From positions 1 to 64,000 of the forward strand of contig CALYBQ010000001.1 in the NCBI GenBank assembly GCA_944415565.1: 64,000 nucleotides of DNA, given 5' to 3'. The translations under genes and the position numbers were made by a program. The notes beneath the pieces are model-generated. The model was given only the letters and a program-made list of their open reading frames with translations, was not told where the DNA came from and did not search any database. The DNA comes from an uncultured Rikenellaceae bacterium (lineage in GTDB: Bacteria > Bacteroidota > Bacteroidia > Bacteroidales > Rikenellaceae). This document shows, one piece after another, positions 33,962 to 42,353 of the stretch; positions within the stretch are counted from its first letter, which is position 1, and every line of letters starts with the position of its first letter.

Positions 33962-34077
33962 CTCTTCTCTCATCCAGACTCTAACTGTCGGTGCTTGAAT
34001 TCCACAAGCTCAGTCTCCGTTTATGGAGAGTCGCGGACTATAACCGCCGGTAGGGAATCACACCCTGCCCCGAAGAA
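33962..34077 (-). promoter_or_regulatory. FMN riboswitch
   Basis: Minus-strand RFN element with its conserved blocks in order: CTTCGGGGCAGGGTG, ATTCCCTACCGGCGGT, AGTCCGCGA, an apical stem with GAATTC, ACCGACAGT and GTCTGGATGAGAGAAG. Between it and ribB the stem TAAGAGG/CCTCTTA (about 33930-33952) may be the expression platform, which lacks a clear U-run. Confidence 0.95.
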
Positions 34078-34086
34078 TGTCAGTGG

Positions 34087-34094
34087 CAAAAATA
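34087..34094 (-). promoter_or_regulatory. -7 box of the riboswitch-ribB transcript
   Basis: TATTTTTG on the minus strand; the expected start near 34081 lies just before the first riboswitch helix. Confidence 0.55.
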
Positions 34095-34191
34095 ATCATT
34101 ATACACGCACATTATCCCCTAAACGGAAGATATTTTTTCCTCTCAGACCACATATAATCATCTTGCGGCAGCCAAATCATGCTCCAAACAA

Positions 34192-34545
34192 TTAGCGATT
34201 TACGCCGTTACGTACAGAAGCTATCGCATCTGCATTGCGTACCGCCCAATCCACAAGGCTATGCAGATGCGGCATCAGGTCGTTCCCCGATGGCGTAAGG
34301 GAGTACTCCACCCTCGGCGGAACCTCGGCGTATACACGCCGGTCTACCAACCCGTCCGTCTCCAGAGATCTCAACGTTACGGTCAGCATCCGCTGCGAAA
34401 TATCGCCGATACTCCTCTGAATATCATTGAACCTCATGGTTCCGTTCACACTCAACGTAGTCAGTACCAATAACGACCACTTATCTCCGAGCCTGCACAG
34501 TATATCCCTTATCGGACATATCCCGTCATGTAAAAAAGTTTGCAT
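34192..34545 (-). CDS. HxlR-family transcriptional regulator
   Basis: 117 residues with the HxlR winged HTH: CPIRDILCRLGDKWSLLVLTTL at the N-terminus includes the Cys10 that is redox- or electrophile-sensing in HxlR/HypR/YodB proteins, followed by LGDKW and RMLTVTLRSLETDGLVDR. Divergent from the DJ-1/PfpI gene; the shared intergenic region holds two palindromes. A link to oxidative or electrophile stress is inference from the family and the neighbour. Confidence 0.9.
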   Translation of the reverse strand: MQTFLHDGICPIRDILCRLGDKWSLLVLTTLSVNGTMRFNDIQRSIGDISQRMLTVTLRSLETDGLVDRRVYAEVPPRVEYSLTPSGNDLMPHLHSLVDWAVRNADAIASVRNGVNR

Positions 34546-34632
34546 TTTTCCCTTCCCGTATAATATTGCTACTCAACATTAGTCACCCGCAGGTAACTTA
34601 ATTATCAATTTGTGCCCTCTTGTTTCCAACAA

Positions 34633-34677
34633 TTACTATAAGTAAGTTTACACAGCAAAAGTAACTGAATTACTTTT
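34633..34677. promoter_or_regulatory. Palindromic operators between HxlR and DJ-1/PfpI genes
   Basis: TTACT-ATA-AGTAA (34633-34645) and AAAAGTAA-CTGAA-TTACTTTT (34657-34677) share the GTAA/TTAC half site. The second overlaps a minus-strand TACTTTTG -7 box (34656-34663). They are the natural targets for the HxlR protein. Confidence 0.6.
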
Positions 34678-34711
34678 AAGAACTATTATTGTATCATAAA
34701 AACTTACGGTT

Positions 34712-35239
34712 ATGTCAAAAAAAGTTGCAGTACTGGTTGTCAATCCAGTAAACGGTTATGGCCTGTTCCAATATTTGGAAGCGTTTTTCGAAAACGGAAT
34801 CACCTACAAGACGTTCGCAGTAGCGGAGACAGAGAACGTCAAGACCAATTCGGGCATCAGCCTCAAGACCGACGACGTAGTGGCCAACCTGAAAGGGCAC
34901 GAAAACGAATACGATGCACTGGTTTTTGCCTGCGGTGACGCGATGCCAAAATTCGGAGAGAACGCCGGCAAACAATTCAATCAGGATATGCTGGCCGTCA
35001 TGCAAAGTTTCTCCGACAACGGCAAAATCCTCGCTGGACACTGCGCGGCCGCCCTGCTATACGACAACTTCGGTGCGGCCAAAGGCAAGAAAGTCGCCAT
35101 CCACCCATTCATCAAAGAGGCTGTCAAGAGCTGTATCGGAACCGATGAGAAGTATGTCATAGACGGCAACCTCTACACCGCCCAAACCGAGAACACTATC
35201 GGTTCGTTGATACCGGAACTCATCAAAGTTCTAAAATAG
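34712..35239 (+). CDS. DJ-1/PfpI family protein
   Basis: 175 residues with the flavodoxin-like DJ-1 fold. The nucleophile elbow is GHCAAALLYD with Cys111. ACGDAMPKFG is the preceding loop. Members act as glyoxalase/deglycase-like enzymes, chaperones or amidases; which applies here cannot be told. Divergent from, and probably controlled by, the HxlR regulator. From 35240 to 35405 I see nothing else before the terminator. Confidence 0.88.
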   Translation: MSKKVAVLVVNPVNGYGLFQYLEAFFENGITYKTFAVAETENVKTNSGISLKTDDVVANLKGHENEYDALVFACGDAMPKFGENAGKQFNQDMLAVMQSFSDNGKILAGHCAAALLYDNFGAAKGKKVAIHPFIKEAVKSCIGTDEKYVIDGNLYTAQTENTIGSLIPELIKVLK

Positions 35240-35405
35240 ACTTTCATCGGCAAAATACCGGAGTATGCCGAGACAGGGCAAATGCACAATCAGGGCAGAG
35301 CAATTGTCCGACAGAATGTAGGCTCCTCGGCAGGCAAAAGTTCCGGACTCTTTGACGTTCGAACCGATTTCGCGCAAGACCGGAAGCACATTTAATTAGA
35401 GTACA

Positions 35406-35445
35406 AAAAATGTTACGCAGGAAAATTTTCCTGCGTAACATTTTT
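35406..35445. terminator. Bidirectional terminator
   Basis: A perfect 20-bp self-complementary stem (AAAAATGTTACGCAGGAAAA and its complement) between the convergent DJ-1/PfpI and sulfhydrylase genes. Confidence 0.9.
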
Positions 35446-35463
35446 CAAACAACCGCAACCGGT

Positions 35464-36756
35464 CTACTTCACCGCTTTTTCGAGCGCCTGCGCTATATCT
35501 GCAATTATATCCTCCGGGTCCTCGATACCCACCGAAAGGCGGATAAGGTCCGGCGCTACGCCTGCCGCCACGAGCTGCTCGTCCGTCAACTGGCGATGAG
35601 TATGGCTCGCGGGGTGCAGCACGCACGTACGCGCATCGGCAACGTGCGTCACGATAGCCACCATATCGAGGCTGTCCATAAACTTCACCGACTTATCGCG
35701 GCCGCCCTTCAGACCGAACGTCATTACACCACACGTACCGTTCGGCATATATTTCTGTGTAAGGTCGTAGTATTTGTTGCTTTTGAGGCCCGGATAGTGC
35801 ACCCAAGCCACTTCGGGACGCGATTCGAGAAACTCAGCCACCTTCAGGGCATTGCTGCAATGGCGTGCCATACGCAGATGGAGCGTTTCGAGCCCTATAT
35901 TGAGCAGGAAAGCATTCTGCGGCGACTGTATCGAGCCGAGGTCGCGCATGAGCTGGGCCGTAGCCTTAGTGATGAACGCACCTTTCCCGAACGCTTTGGT
36001 GTATGTCAGTCCATGATACGATTCGTCCGGTTCGGTCAGTCCGGGAAATTTATCGGCGTATTTGTCCCAATCGAAATTACCGCTGTCAACGATGGCTCCG
36101 CCTACCGCCGTAGCGTGGCCGTCCATATATTTGGTCGTGGAGTGCATCACAATGTCGGCGCCCCACTCTATCGGATTGCAGTTGATGGGCGTAGGGAATG
36201 TGTTGTCCACGATGAGCGGAACTCCGTGACCGTGCGCTATCTTGGCGAACTTCTCTATATCGAGGACATTCATGCCCGGATTGGAAATAGACTCGGCGAA
36301 AAGTGCCTTGGTATTCGGACGGAACGCCTTGCCGATCTCCTCTTCCGGAGCGTCCTGATCCACGAAGGTAACCTCTATTCCGAGCTTCTTCATCGTCACT
36401 GCGAACAGGTTGAAAGTCCCGCCGTAGATGGTGGAAGCACTGACGAAATGGTCGCCGGCCGAACATATATTGAATATCGAATAGAACGATGCCGCCTGTC
36501 CCGACGACGTCAGCATAGCGGCGACACCGCCCTCCAACGCACGGATCTTATCTGCCACATAATCGTTCGTAGGGTTCTGGAGGCGCGTGTAGAAATATCC
36601 CGATGCTTTCAGGTCGAACAGGTCGCCCATCTGCTCGCTCGTATCGTATTTGAATGTCGTGCTCTGATAGATCGGCAATACCCGAGGTTCGCCTTTTTTC
36701 GGTTTCCATCCCTCCTGCACGCATATCGTGCCCTTGTTATTTTTCCTTTTTTCCAT
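35464..36756 (-). CDS. O-acetylhomoserine aminocarboxypropyltransferase (MetY-like)
   Basis: 430 residues from the ATG at 36756 (MEKRKNNKGTICVQEGWKPK); the open frame upstream is not protein-like. A PLP enzyme of the Cys/Met metabolism family that makes homocysteine from O-acetylhomoserine and sulfide. ADIVMHSTTKYMDGHATAVGG contains the PLP lysine; YQSTTF, LTSSGQAA and the C-terminal RLSVGIEDPEDIIADI are typical. A TATATTTG box (36800-36807) lies 43 bases upstream. Single gene. Confidence 0.93.
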   Translation of the reverse strand: MEKRKNNKGTICVQEGWKPKKGEPRVLPIYQSTTFKYDTSEQMGDLFDLKASGYFYTRLQNPTNDYVADKIRALEGGVAAMLTSSGQAASFYSIFNICSAGDHFVSASTIYGGTFNLFAVTMKKLGIEVTFVDQDAPEEEIGKAFRPNTKALFAESISNPGMNVLDIEKFAKIAHGHGVPLIVDNTFPTPINCNPIEWGADIVMHSTTKYMDGHATAVGGAIVDSGNFDWDKYADKFPGLTEPDESYHGLTYTKAFGKGAFITKATAQLMRDLGSIQSPQNAFLLNIGLETLHLRMARHCSNALKVAEFLESRPEVAWVHYPGLKSNKYYDLTQKYMPNGTCGVMTFGLKGGRDKSVKFMDSLDMVAIVTHVADARTCVLHPASHTHRQLTDEQLVAAGVAPDLIRLSVGIEDPEDIIADIAQALEKAVK

Positions 36757-36946
36757 CTCTTTATTTTGTTTTCTGTTCAAACGATTCAGTACATCCTTGC
36801 AAATATAAAAAAACTGCCAACCATTATCGTTCAACCGACACCATTTGTTGCATCCGGAACACAAATAAAGCGCCGGATACGGCAGTCGCAGACGAAATAC
36901 GGCCCGCACGAAGCAGGCCGTAAATTCACGTCTGCACATCCTCGGA

Positions 36947-38185
36947 TTAGAACATATATGTCGATACGAAACCGCCGTCGCCTTTCATCACAGCATTGAA
37001 TTTGGCCTCGACGTCCGTATTCCGCTGCTTCGTGGCTATATCGAAGACCATCGGTTTCACATTCGAATAATTCGTAACCGGAACATACAGGTGGCCTTTT
37101 TTGTCCGCGGCCATATACTTCGAGAACCCGTATCCGGCATCGAACTGAACATCTGCGAAAACAGTGGTCGTTCCTGTCCTGTAATTGAAACTATAAATCT
37201 TGGTAGGGGTGTCGGGCCAAGCCGCATACTGCATCATAAAAATCTCGTCGCTGGTCAACGACGCACACGCCGTGCTTTCATAAGCGCCTTTGACCGCTAC
37301 GATACCTCCATCTACCGACATATCCGTGGAAGAGAAAGTGTACGACAACGGATCTATTTTCAGAACGGAAGCCGTCGTCGTATAAGAGTTCGGATATGGA
37401 TAGGAGCCGTCTATTTTGCCGCCCACTACCGCATATATATTTCCGTCACGGCCTTTCAGTATGTCGAGTACCTGACGGCCGGAATCGGCCTCTATCGTTT
37501 TGCTCTCATCTACCCTATCCGTTGCCGTGTCTATGAACTTTATTTTGCTGCCGCATCCAACCAGCACATAATTCCTATGCTTCAACATATTGGCGTTGTG
37601 GGGCCCGTCCACACCCAACGCACCGGACGTACCCGTTATGGTAGAAACGGAGAAATTCGTGCCATCGACCTTAATCACATTTATCTTGGAATCGTTCGTC
37701 CCCTCATTCCAGTCCGACTTATTGCTCGACACATAGAACCTGTTTTCGTTTACGACCATCAAGTTAAATATATTTCCGAGAGTCGTAGTATTGAACCCGG
37801 CCGAATATATTGATTTCTTCAACTCAAAGGTCTTTGCGTCAACGACAGCTATACGGGCCAGCCCCGCCTTATCATCTGTCTCGCTCGTGGTCGGAGTAAG
37901 AAGATATATCTCATCGCCGTAAACGTATATGCTGTTTATACCTCCATTGAAACCGTCGTCAACGCCTACGGTCTCTTCGTTCTTGTTTTCGAAGAGATTG
38001 CCCGGATAGAATTTCGACTTCGCCGGATCGTAAAACGCGAGGTCTTCATGTGTCGTGCCGTAATAGAAGATGCCCGATTCGTAAAGACCGGGAGTCGGCG
38101 GCGGTGTATTGTCCTTATCCTTAGAGCAGGACGATACCAACACGAGCGCCAACGCAGACAGCAGATAGGTAAACTTTTTCATCAT
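36947..38185 (-). CDS. BtuG-like surface lipoprotein (DUF5074/YncE-type beta-propeller)
   Basis: 412 residues from the ATG at 38185 (MMKKFTYLLSALALVLVSSC, lipoprotein signal with Cys20; the next Met is equally possible). The mature protein has repeated beta-propeller-like segments (INSIYVYGDEIYLLTP, NLMVVNENRFYVSSN, VLDILKGRDGNIYAVVGG, SKYMAADKKGHLYVPV). A cobalamin riboswitch directly upstream ties it to B12. In Bacteroides, BtuG is such a propeller lipoprotein, bound to the TonB receptor BtuB. No btuB is adjacent, so this copy stands alone. Assignment to BtuG is by architecture and riboswitch, not by alignment. Confidence 0.78.
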   Translation of the reverse strand: MMKKFTYLLSALALVLVSSCSKDKDNTPPPTPGLYESGIFYYGTTHEDLAFYDPAKSKFYPGNLFENKNEETVGVDDGFNGGINSIYVYGDEIYLLTPTTSETDDKAGLARIAVVDAKTFELKKSIYSAGFNTTTLGNIFNLMVVNENRFYVSSNKSDWNEGTNDSKINVIKVDGTNFSVSTITGTSGALGVDGPHNANMLKHRNYVLVGCGSKIKFIDTATDRVDESKTIEADSGRQVLDILKGRDGNIYAVVGGKIDGSYPYPNSYTTTASVLKIDPLSYTFSSTDMSVDGGIVAVKGAYESTACASLTSDEIFMMQYAAWPDTPTKIYSFNYRTGTTTVFADVQFDAGYGFSKYMAADKKGHLYVPVTNYSNVKPMVFDIATKQRNTDVEAKFNAVMKGDGGFVSTYMF

Positions 38186-38334
38186 TGCCGTAAAATTAAA
38201 TGTTGAACAAAATCCTTTTACAGCCTCGGGACAGGAACGGCAGAGAACCTCAGACATTCAATCGGCACAAGACAAAGCCGCGTATCGTACAGGATCGACT
38301 ACCGCCCATAAACCGCAGGCGTGTAAAATCACAT

Positions 38335-38550
38335 GCAAAGGCAGGTCTTCTGACTCGTTCCGGTTTTAAAGCCTTCCCGGCGGCAAACGTCGCCAGTGGC
38401 ACGATTTTAAAACCCTTTCGCCCGAACAGCCTGACACAAACAAACCGTTCCGAGCAGGAACTCACAGCAGCGGTCACTGTCGCCGATTTACACGGCATTC
38501 CCTTTCCACCCCATCAGCCCGAGAAGAGCCGCAGGAGAGCCATTGCTTTG
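38335..38550 (-). promoter_or_regulatory. Cobalamin riboswitch
   Basis: Minus strand, with the conserved blocks GGGAATGCCGTG, AATCGGCGACAGTGACCGC, the B12 box-like GCCACTGG, GCCGGGAAGGC and GAGTCAGAAGACCTGCC. Closing helix GCAAAG/CTTTGC (38551-38546 and 38340-38335). A TATCTTTG -7 box at 38551-38558 starts the transcript. It should shut off the BtuG-like gene when B12 is plentiful. Confidence 0.93.
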
Positions 38551-38681
38551 CAAAGATATATTATTTACTTTATCTGCTACCGAAACGCCCGACTATTTTT
38601 CGGCAAGCCACCGCCAAACATATCCACAGCATTACACACACGCCACATACGAATGCTCACGCCCGTAAGCTACCGAAACAA

Positions 38682-38707
38682 ATATGCCCCGCGACGGCAG
38701 GGCATAT
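38682..38707 (-). terminator. Terminator after the OsmC gene
   Basis: ATATGCCC/GGGCATAT stem with a 10-base loop, followed on the minus strand by a modest T-rich tail. Confidence 0.65.
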
Positions 38708-38733
38708 CCAGAACATCTATATATGCGAATGAC

Positions 38734-39162
38734 TTATTTCGCACAGCAGCACGAACCCTCTTTTTTATAATGGAACGCGATATTCTGCTTCAGGTCGGGA
38801 TGGAGCGACTTCGCCACCGGGCAGGTATGCGCCGCACGTTCGAGCATGGCTTTGCATTTGTCGTCGTAATCTCCCGGCATGTAGAAGTCTATCTTTATCT
38901 CGGCGATACGCCGCGGGTCGGCAGCCATGATCTTGGTGATTTCTAGGCGCGTCCCTTTGAGGTCGATATCCAACCGGCTGGCCGTAAGGTCCATAATCGT
39001 GAGCATACAACTCCCCAGAGCCGCAGCTACCATGTCGGTCGGAGAGAACGATTCGCCCTTGCCGTGATTGTCCGTCGGCGCATCTGTAATTATCTTGGTT
39101 CCTGACTGGAGATGGGTGGCTTCCGAACGCAGCCCGCCCTGATAAACGGTTTCTATTGTCAT
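38734..39162 (-). CDS. OsmC/Ohr-family peroxidase-like protein
   Basis: 142 residues. The two redox cysteines of the family are Cys52 (LGSCMLTIMDL) and Cys114 (HTCPVAKSLHP). OsmC/Ohr proteins reduce organic hydroperoxides with thiols. The C-terminus ends GSCCCAK, a three-cysteine tail not part of the catalytic fold. A TACTTTTG box lies at 39192-39199. It has its own terminator. Confidence 0.9.
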   Translation of the reverse strand: MTIETVYQGGLRSEATHLQSGTKIITDAPTDNHGKGESFSPTDMVAAALGSCMLTIMDLTASRLDIDLKGTRLEITKIMAADPRRIAEIKIDFYMPGDYDDKCKAMLERAAHTCPVAKSLHPDLKQNIAFHYKKEGSCCCAK

Positions 39163-39199
39163 AGCACTTATATGTTATTATTTAGTATGAACAAAAGTA

Positions 39200-39238
39200 A
39201 TAAAAATACGGATGCCCGACGTTTGAGCGTCGGGCATC
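39200..39238 (-). terminator. Terminator after the GH125 gene
   Basis: GATGCCCGACG/CGTCGGGCATC (11-bp stem, 6-base loop) followed on the minus strand by CGTATTTTTATT. Confidence 0.9.
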
Positions 39239-39261
39239 TCTCGTAGATTAATTCCAATAAA

Positions 39262-40836
39262 CTATTTGATGGAGTTCAGCAAATCCAGCTTGTTTTCGTT
39301 AACGAGTTTCAGAACGAGCTCTCCGAAGAGGGTGTTCTGCCATGCGAACCATTCGCGTGTGAACTTGGCAGCATTGTTCTTGTTGAACGACTCGTGCATG
39401 AAGCCCGTTCCGGCATCGGTATCCACAAGCATCTGCAAACATTCCTGTATCTCCTGATCGTTCTGGCTCGTGAACGCCTTCATCATGATACTCATAGGCC
39501 AAATCATGTCGTAACCGATGTGCGGACCGCCGATACCTTCGCCGGCAGTACCTTTGAAGAAGAACGGGTTGTCCTCGCTCCAAACGAACTTACGAGTATT
39601 CTGGTAGATCTTGTCTTTCACGCTCACGTCGCCCAGATAAGGCATAGCCAACAGGCTCGGCACGTTGGCATCGTCCATAAGGTACTGGTTTCCGAAACCA
39701 TCGACTTCGAAAGCGTAAATCTTACCGTATTTCGGGTGTTTGTAAACAGCATATTTCTGAAGTGCGTATTCCACTTCATCGGCCAATGCGAGGCACTCTT
39801 TCGCCTGCGCTTCGTTCTTGTTGACCTCCGTAAGTATTTCGGCAGCCTTGCGGAGCGAGCTTACAGCGAAGAAGTTAGACGGCACGAGGAAAAGGAACTG
39901 TGTAGCGTCGTCCGACGGGCGGAAATACGAACATATGAGGCCCACCGGATTAACCGGTTGTCCCTTGCCGTCATTGCTTACCGTGTCGAGCTGGCGCTCG
40001 GTCTTGCGCTGGAAAGTGTACGGTGTCTTGCCATCCTTGCGCTGCTGTTCCTTGAAAGTTTTAAGCACGTTAGTGATAGCGGCTACCCAATGTTCGTCGA
40101 ATATCGAAGCGTCACCGGTAGTCTTCCAATAATGATAAGCCAGACGGATCGGATAACAAAGCGAGTCGATCTCCCATTTGCGTTCGTGGAGCGACAGTTT
40201 CATATCAGTCTTATCGCTCATCCACTGGTGGTTAGGCGTAGGATCGTTAGGATCTATGAACGCATTCGCATACGGGTCGATGTTGATACACTTGAACTGG
40301 CGGCGGATAACACCGGCCAAAAGCGCTTTCAATTCCGGATCGCTGTTTGCGAGTTGCACATAAGGCCACACCTGTGCGCCGGAGTCGCGGAGCCACATCG
40401 CATGTATGTCGCCGGTATAAACGAACGTATCGTCTTTGCCGTTCTCGTCCTTACGCGGATATACGGTAGTGTCGAGCGTATTGGGAAAACAGTTCTCGAA
40501 CATCCAACGCAATTTGGCGTTCGTCAGCAATCCTTTGACACGCACGATCTCGTTTTCTACGGCCTGAGATGTGAAAAGGCGGTCCGCCTTTGGAGGGCGG
40601 TTGGTCTTGCTGTAATCGGCAACTCCCGACCTGTTGAAAATTTCCTGCACGGCGTCGAGCTGCACGGCATTATTGACAGCATACATCTCACCGGAAGCCA
40701 TAGCATTTCCAACAGCTTCCATCATCTCTGCAGTCATCTGCCCGGCATAGCCAGCATCGTCCTGCTGAGCGACGCCGACGCCTACCGACATAACAGTCGC
40801 GGCGGCAAACAACCCTGCAATGTGTAGTTTCTTCAT
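39262..40836 (-). CDS. Glycoside hydrolase family 125, exo-alpha-1,6-mannosidase
   Basis: 524 residues with a signal peptide (1-23, ending GVAQQ). The (alpha/alpha)6-barrel has the GH125 landmarks DIHAMWLRDSGAQVWPY, DPNDPTPNHQWMSDKTDMKLS, and KWEIDSLCYPIRLAYHYW. Characterized GH125 enzymes remove terminal alpha-1,6-mannose from yeast mannan or N-glycans. The adjacent GH76 gene upstream (27-base gap, same strand) points to joint breakdown of alpha-1,6-mannan. No susCD pair is close, so it is not a classic utilization locus. Confidence 0.9.
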   Translation of the reverse strand: MKKLHIAGLFAAATVMSVGVGVAQQDDAGYAGQMTAEMMEAVGNAMASGEMYAVNNAVQLDAVQEIFNRSGVADYSKTNRPPKADRLFTSQAVENEIVRVKGLLTNAKLRWMFENCFPNTLDTTVYPRKDENGKDDTFVYTGDIHAMWLRDSGAQVWPYVQLANSDPELKALLAGVIRRQFKCINIDPYANAFIDPNDPTPNHQWMSDKTDMKLSLHERKWEIDSLCYPIRLAYHYWKTTGDASIFDEHWVAAITNVLKTFKEQQRKDGKTPYTFQRKTERQLDTVSNDGKGQPVNPVGLICSYFRPSDDATQFLFLVPSNFFAVSSLRKAAEILTEVNKNEAQAKECLALADEVEYALQKYAVYKHPKYGKIYAFEVDGFGNQYLMDDANVPSLLAMPYLGDVSVKDKIYQNTRKFVWSEDNPFFFKGTAGEGIGGPHIGYDMIWPMSIMMKAFTSQNDQEIQECLQMLVDTDAGTGFMHESFNKNNAAKFTREWFAWQNTLFGELVLKLVNENKLDLLNSIK

Positions 40837-40863
40837 TTTTAATCGTTTTAGTTTATGGTTATA

Positions 40864-42063
40864 TTACTTATCAGCCTTCAAAACCGACATCCTCGCGAAC
40901 ATCTCCACCATAGCCGTCTGCGTCAACAGCCATTTGTGTTTATCCTGACGGCGGCCGGTGAAATCCTGCGAAAACAATCCTTCGGCAGAACGTCCGTGGT
41001 CCCAAATATACGAAAGACTTTTTTCAAACGCATTAATATACTTCTTTTCTGCCTTATCTACGCCATAAAGTTCGATAAATCCGCGAAACATTATGCAATT
41101 AAACCATGTGCTGCCGCTCCGAAGTACGCGGAAAGGCTCGCCTCCTTCCGGATGGAACTCCCGGAAAAAATAGTTATAGCACGACTCGGCCACTTCCCGC
41201 GCATCGTTCAGATACTTTTCCTGTTTGGTAGCCTTGTACAGCAACACGGCCGCCTGCAACATCTGTCCGCTGTTATATGCGAACTTGCGATGGTCTACAT
41301 GACCCCGTACGGATATGTTGTCATAATAAAGATGGTCGTTCTTATCCTGCAACACGCTTTTAGCCCATTTGTAGAGAGACTGTCCCGACACGAGATATTT
41401 CTCCTCGCCCGTAGCCATATATAGTTTCATAGCCATGACCGCCGACGGAGCAGTCGAACACGTATTCTTGGAACGCTTTTCGTCGCTCCAATAGACACCG
41501 CCGCCCAATTTGTCGTCCGTACCGTCTTTTATGAACTTCCAAACTATCTCGGCTTTGTGCAGAAATTTTTTCGCACGCGTCAATTCGTACAAATCCACGA
41601 AATCGAGACCGATCCAATCGTTGTCGTCATAAAAACGTCCGGCATTCGGATCGGACTTCACTATGTAGGAAGCATACGAGGCCGGTGTGCGCCTGTCGTC
41701 GAAATATTGTTCAAGTCCGGGCAGAACCTTATCCTCCAACAATCTCCGGTATTTTTTACCTTTCGTAGCGTCCATCATAGCGGCAGTCATCGACAGCGTA
41801 CCGGAATAAGGCCACAAGAACGCGAAAGGCCGCCGACCGCTATGGTCTACCGGAGCGTCTTGACTCAGGTAGCCTGCGACATAATCGGCGTCGAACGGGT
41901 AATTCTCGCTCAGGAGCGTAGTCCCTTCGACGGAATAATACTTATATATACTGTCTATCGTGGCTGCTGCCATCTCCCGGTAGTCCCGGGCGGTGTATGA
42001 CGTCTGCGCCATACACGCGTATGCCATCGGAATCGCGGCAAACAATATCGCTATACGCTTCAA
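40864..42063 (-). CDS. Glycoside hydrolase family 76, endo-alpha-1,6-mannanase-like
   Basis: 399 residues with an N-terminal signal (MKRIAILFAAIPMAYACMAQ; either a normal or a poor lipoprotein signal). The paired aspartates typical of GH76 are at 146-147 (RFYDDNDWIGLDFVDLYELT), and YNSGQMLQAAVLLYKAT is the second landmark. GH76 enzymes cut the alpha-1,6 backbone of mannan. First gene of the operon with GH125. Upstream, CAAAGGTT (42083-42090) resembles, but does not match, a -7 box. The rest of 42064-42353 shows nothing I can support. Confidence 0.88.
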   Translation of the reverse strand: MKRIAILFAAIPMAYACMAQTSYTARDYREMAAATIDSIYKYYSVEGTTLLSENYPFDADYVAGYLSQDAPVDHSGRRPFAFLWPYSGTLSMTAAMMDATKGKKYRRLLEDKVLPGLEQYFDDRRTPASYASYIVKSDPNAGRFYDDNDWIGLDFVDLYELTRAKKFLHKAEIVWKFIKDGTDDKLGGGVYWSDEKRSKNTCSTAPSAVMAMKLYMATGEEKYLVSGQSLYKWAKSVLQDKNDHLYYDNISVRGHVDHRKFAYNSGQMLQAAVLLYKATKQEKYLNDAREVAESCYNYFFREFHPEGGEPFRVLRSGSTWFNCIMFRGFIELYGVDKAEKKYINAFEKSLSYIWDHGRSAEGLFSQDFTGRRQDKHKWLLTQTAMVEMFARMSVLKADK

Positions 42064-42353
42064 AGTTTCGGTTTTATTAGAGCAAAGGTTAATAATTCAA
42101 GTTCGTTTCGCGGTGCGTAAAAATAGTAATTTTTGTTCAAATTGCTACATATATGTCAAAAAACACCGCAGAACAGGCACATACACGACGCATAGCATAT
42201 ACTACGTTAGAGGAAAAGAATAATATTGACTAATTTTATCGTTCCGTCTCGAATTTGTATCTCCATTGCAAACTGTCTTACAGCCACACATTACAAATGA
42301 CAGACAAAGACATTAAAATCCAATTGACAAACTAAAATTAGGAAAAAAAGTCA

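Noticed and set aside
35410..36999. 529-codon plus-strand frame
   Set aside because: Shadow of the MetY-like PLP enzyme gene on the minus strand.
39394..40827. 477-codon plus-strand frame
   Set aside because: Antisense of the GH125 gene, no domain or start signals.
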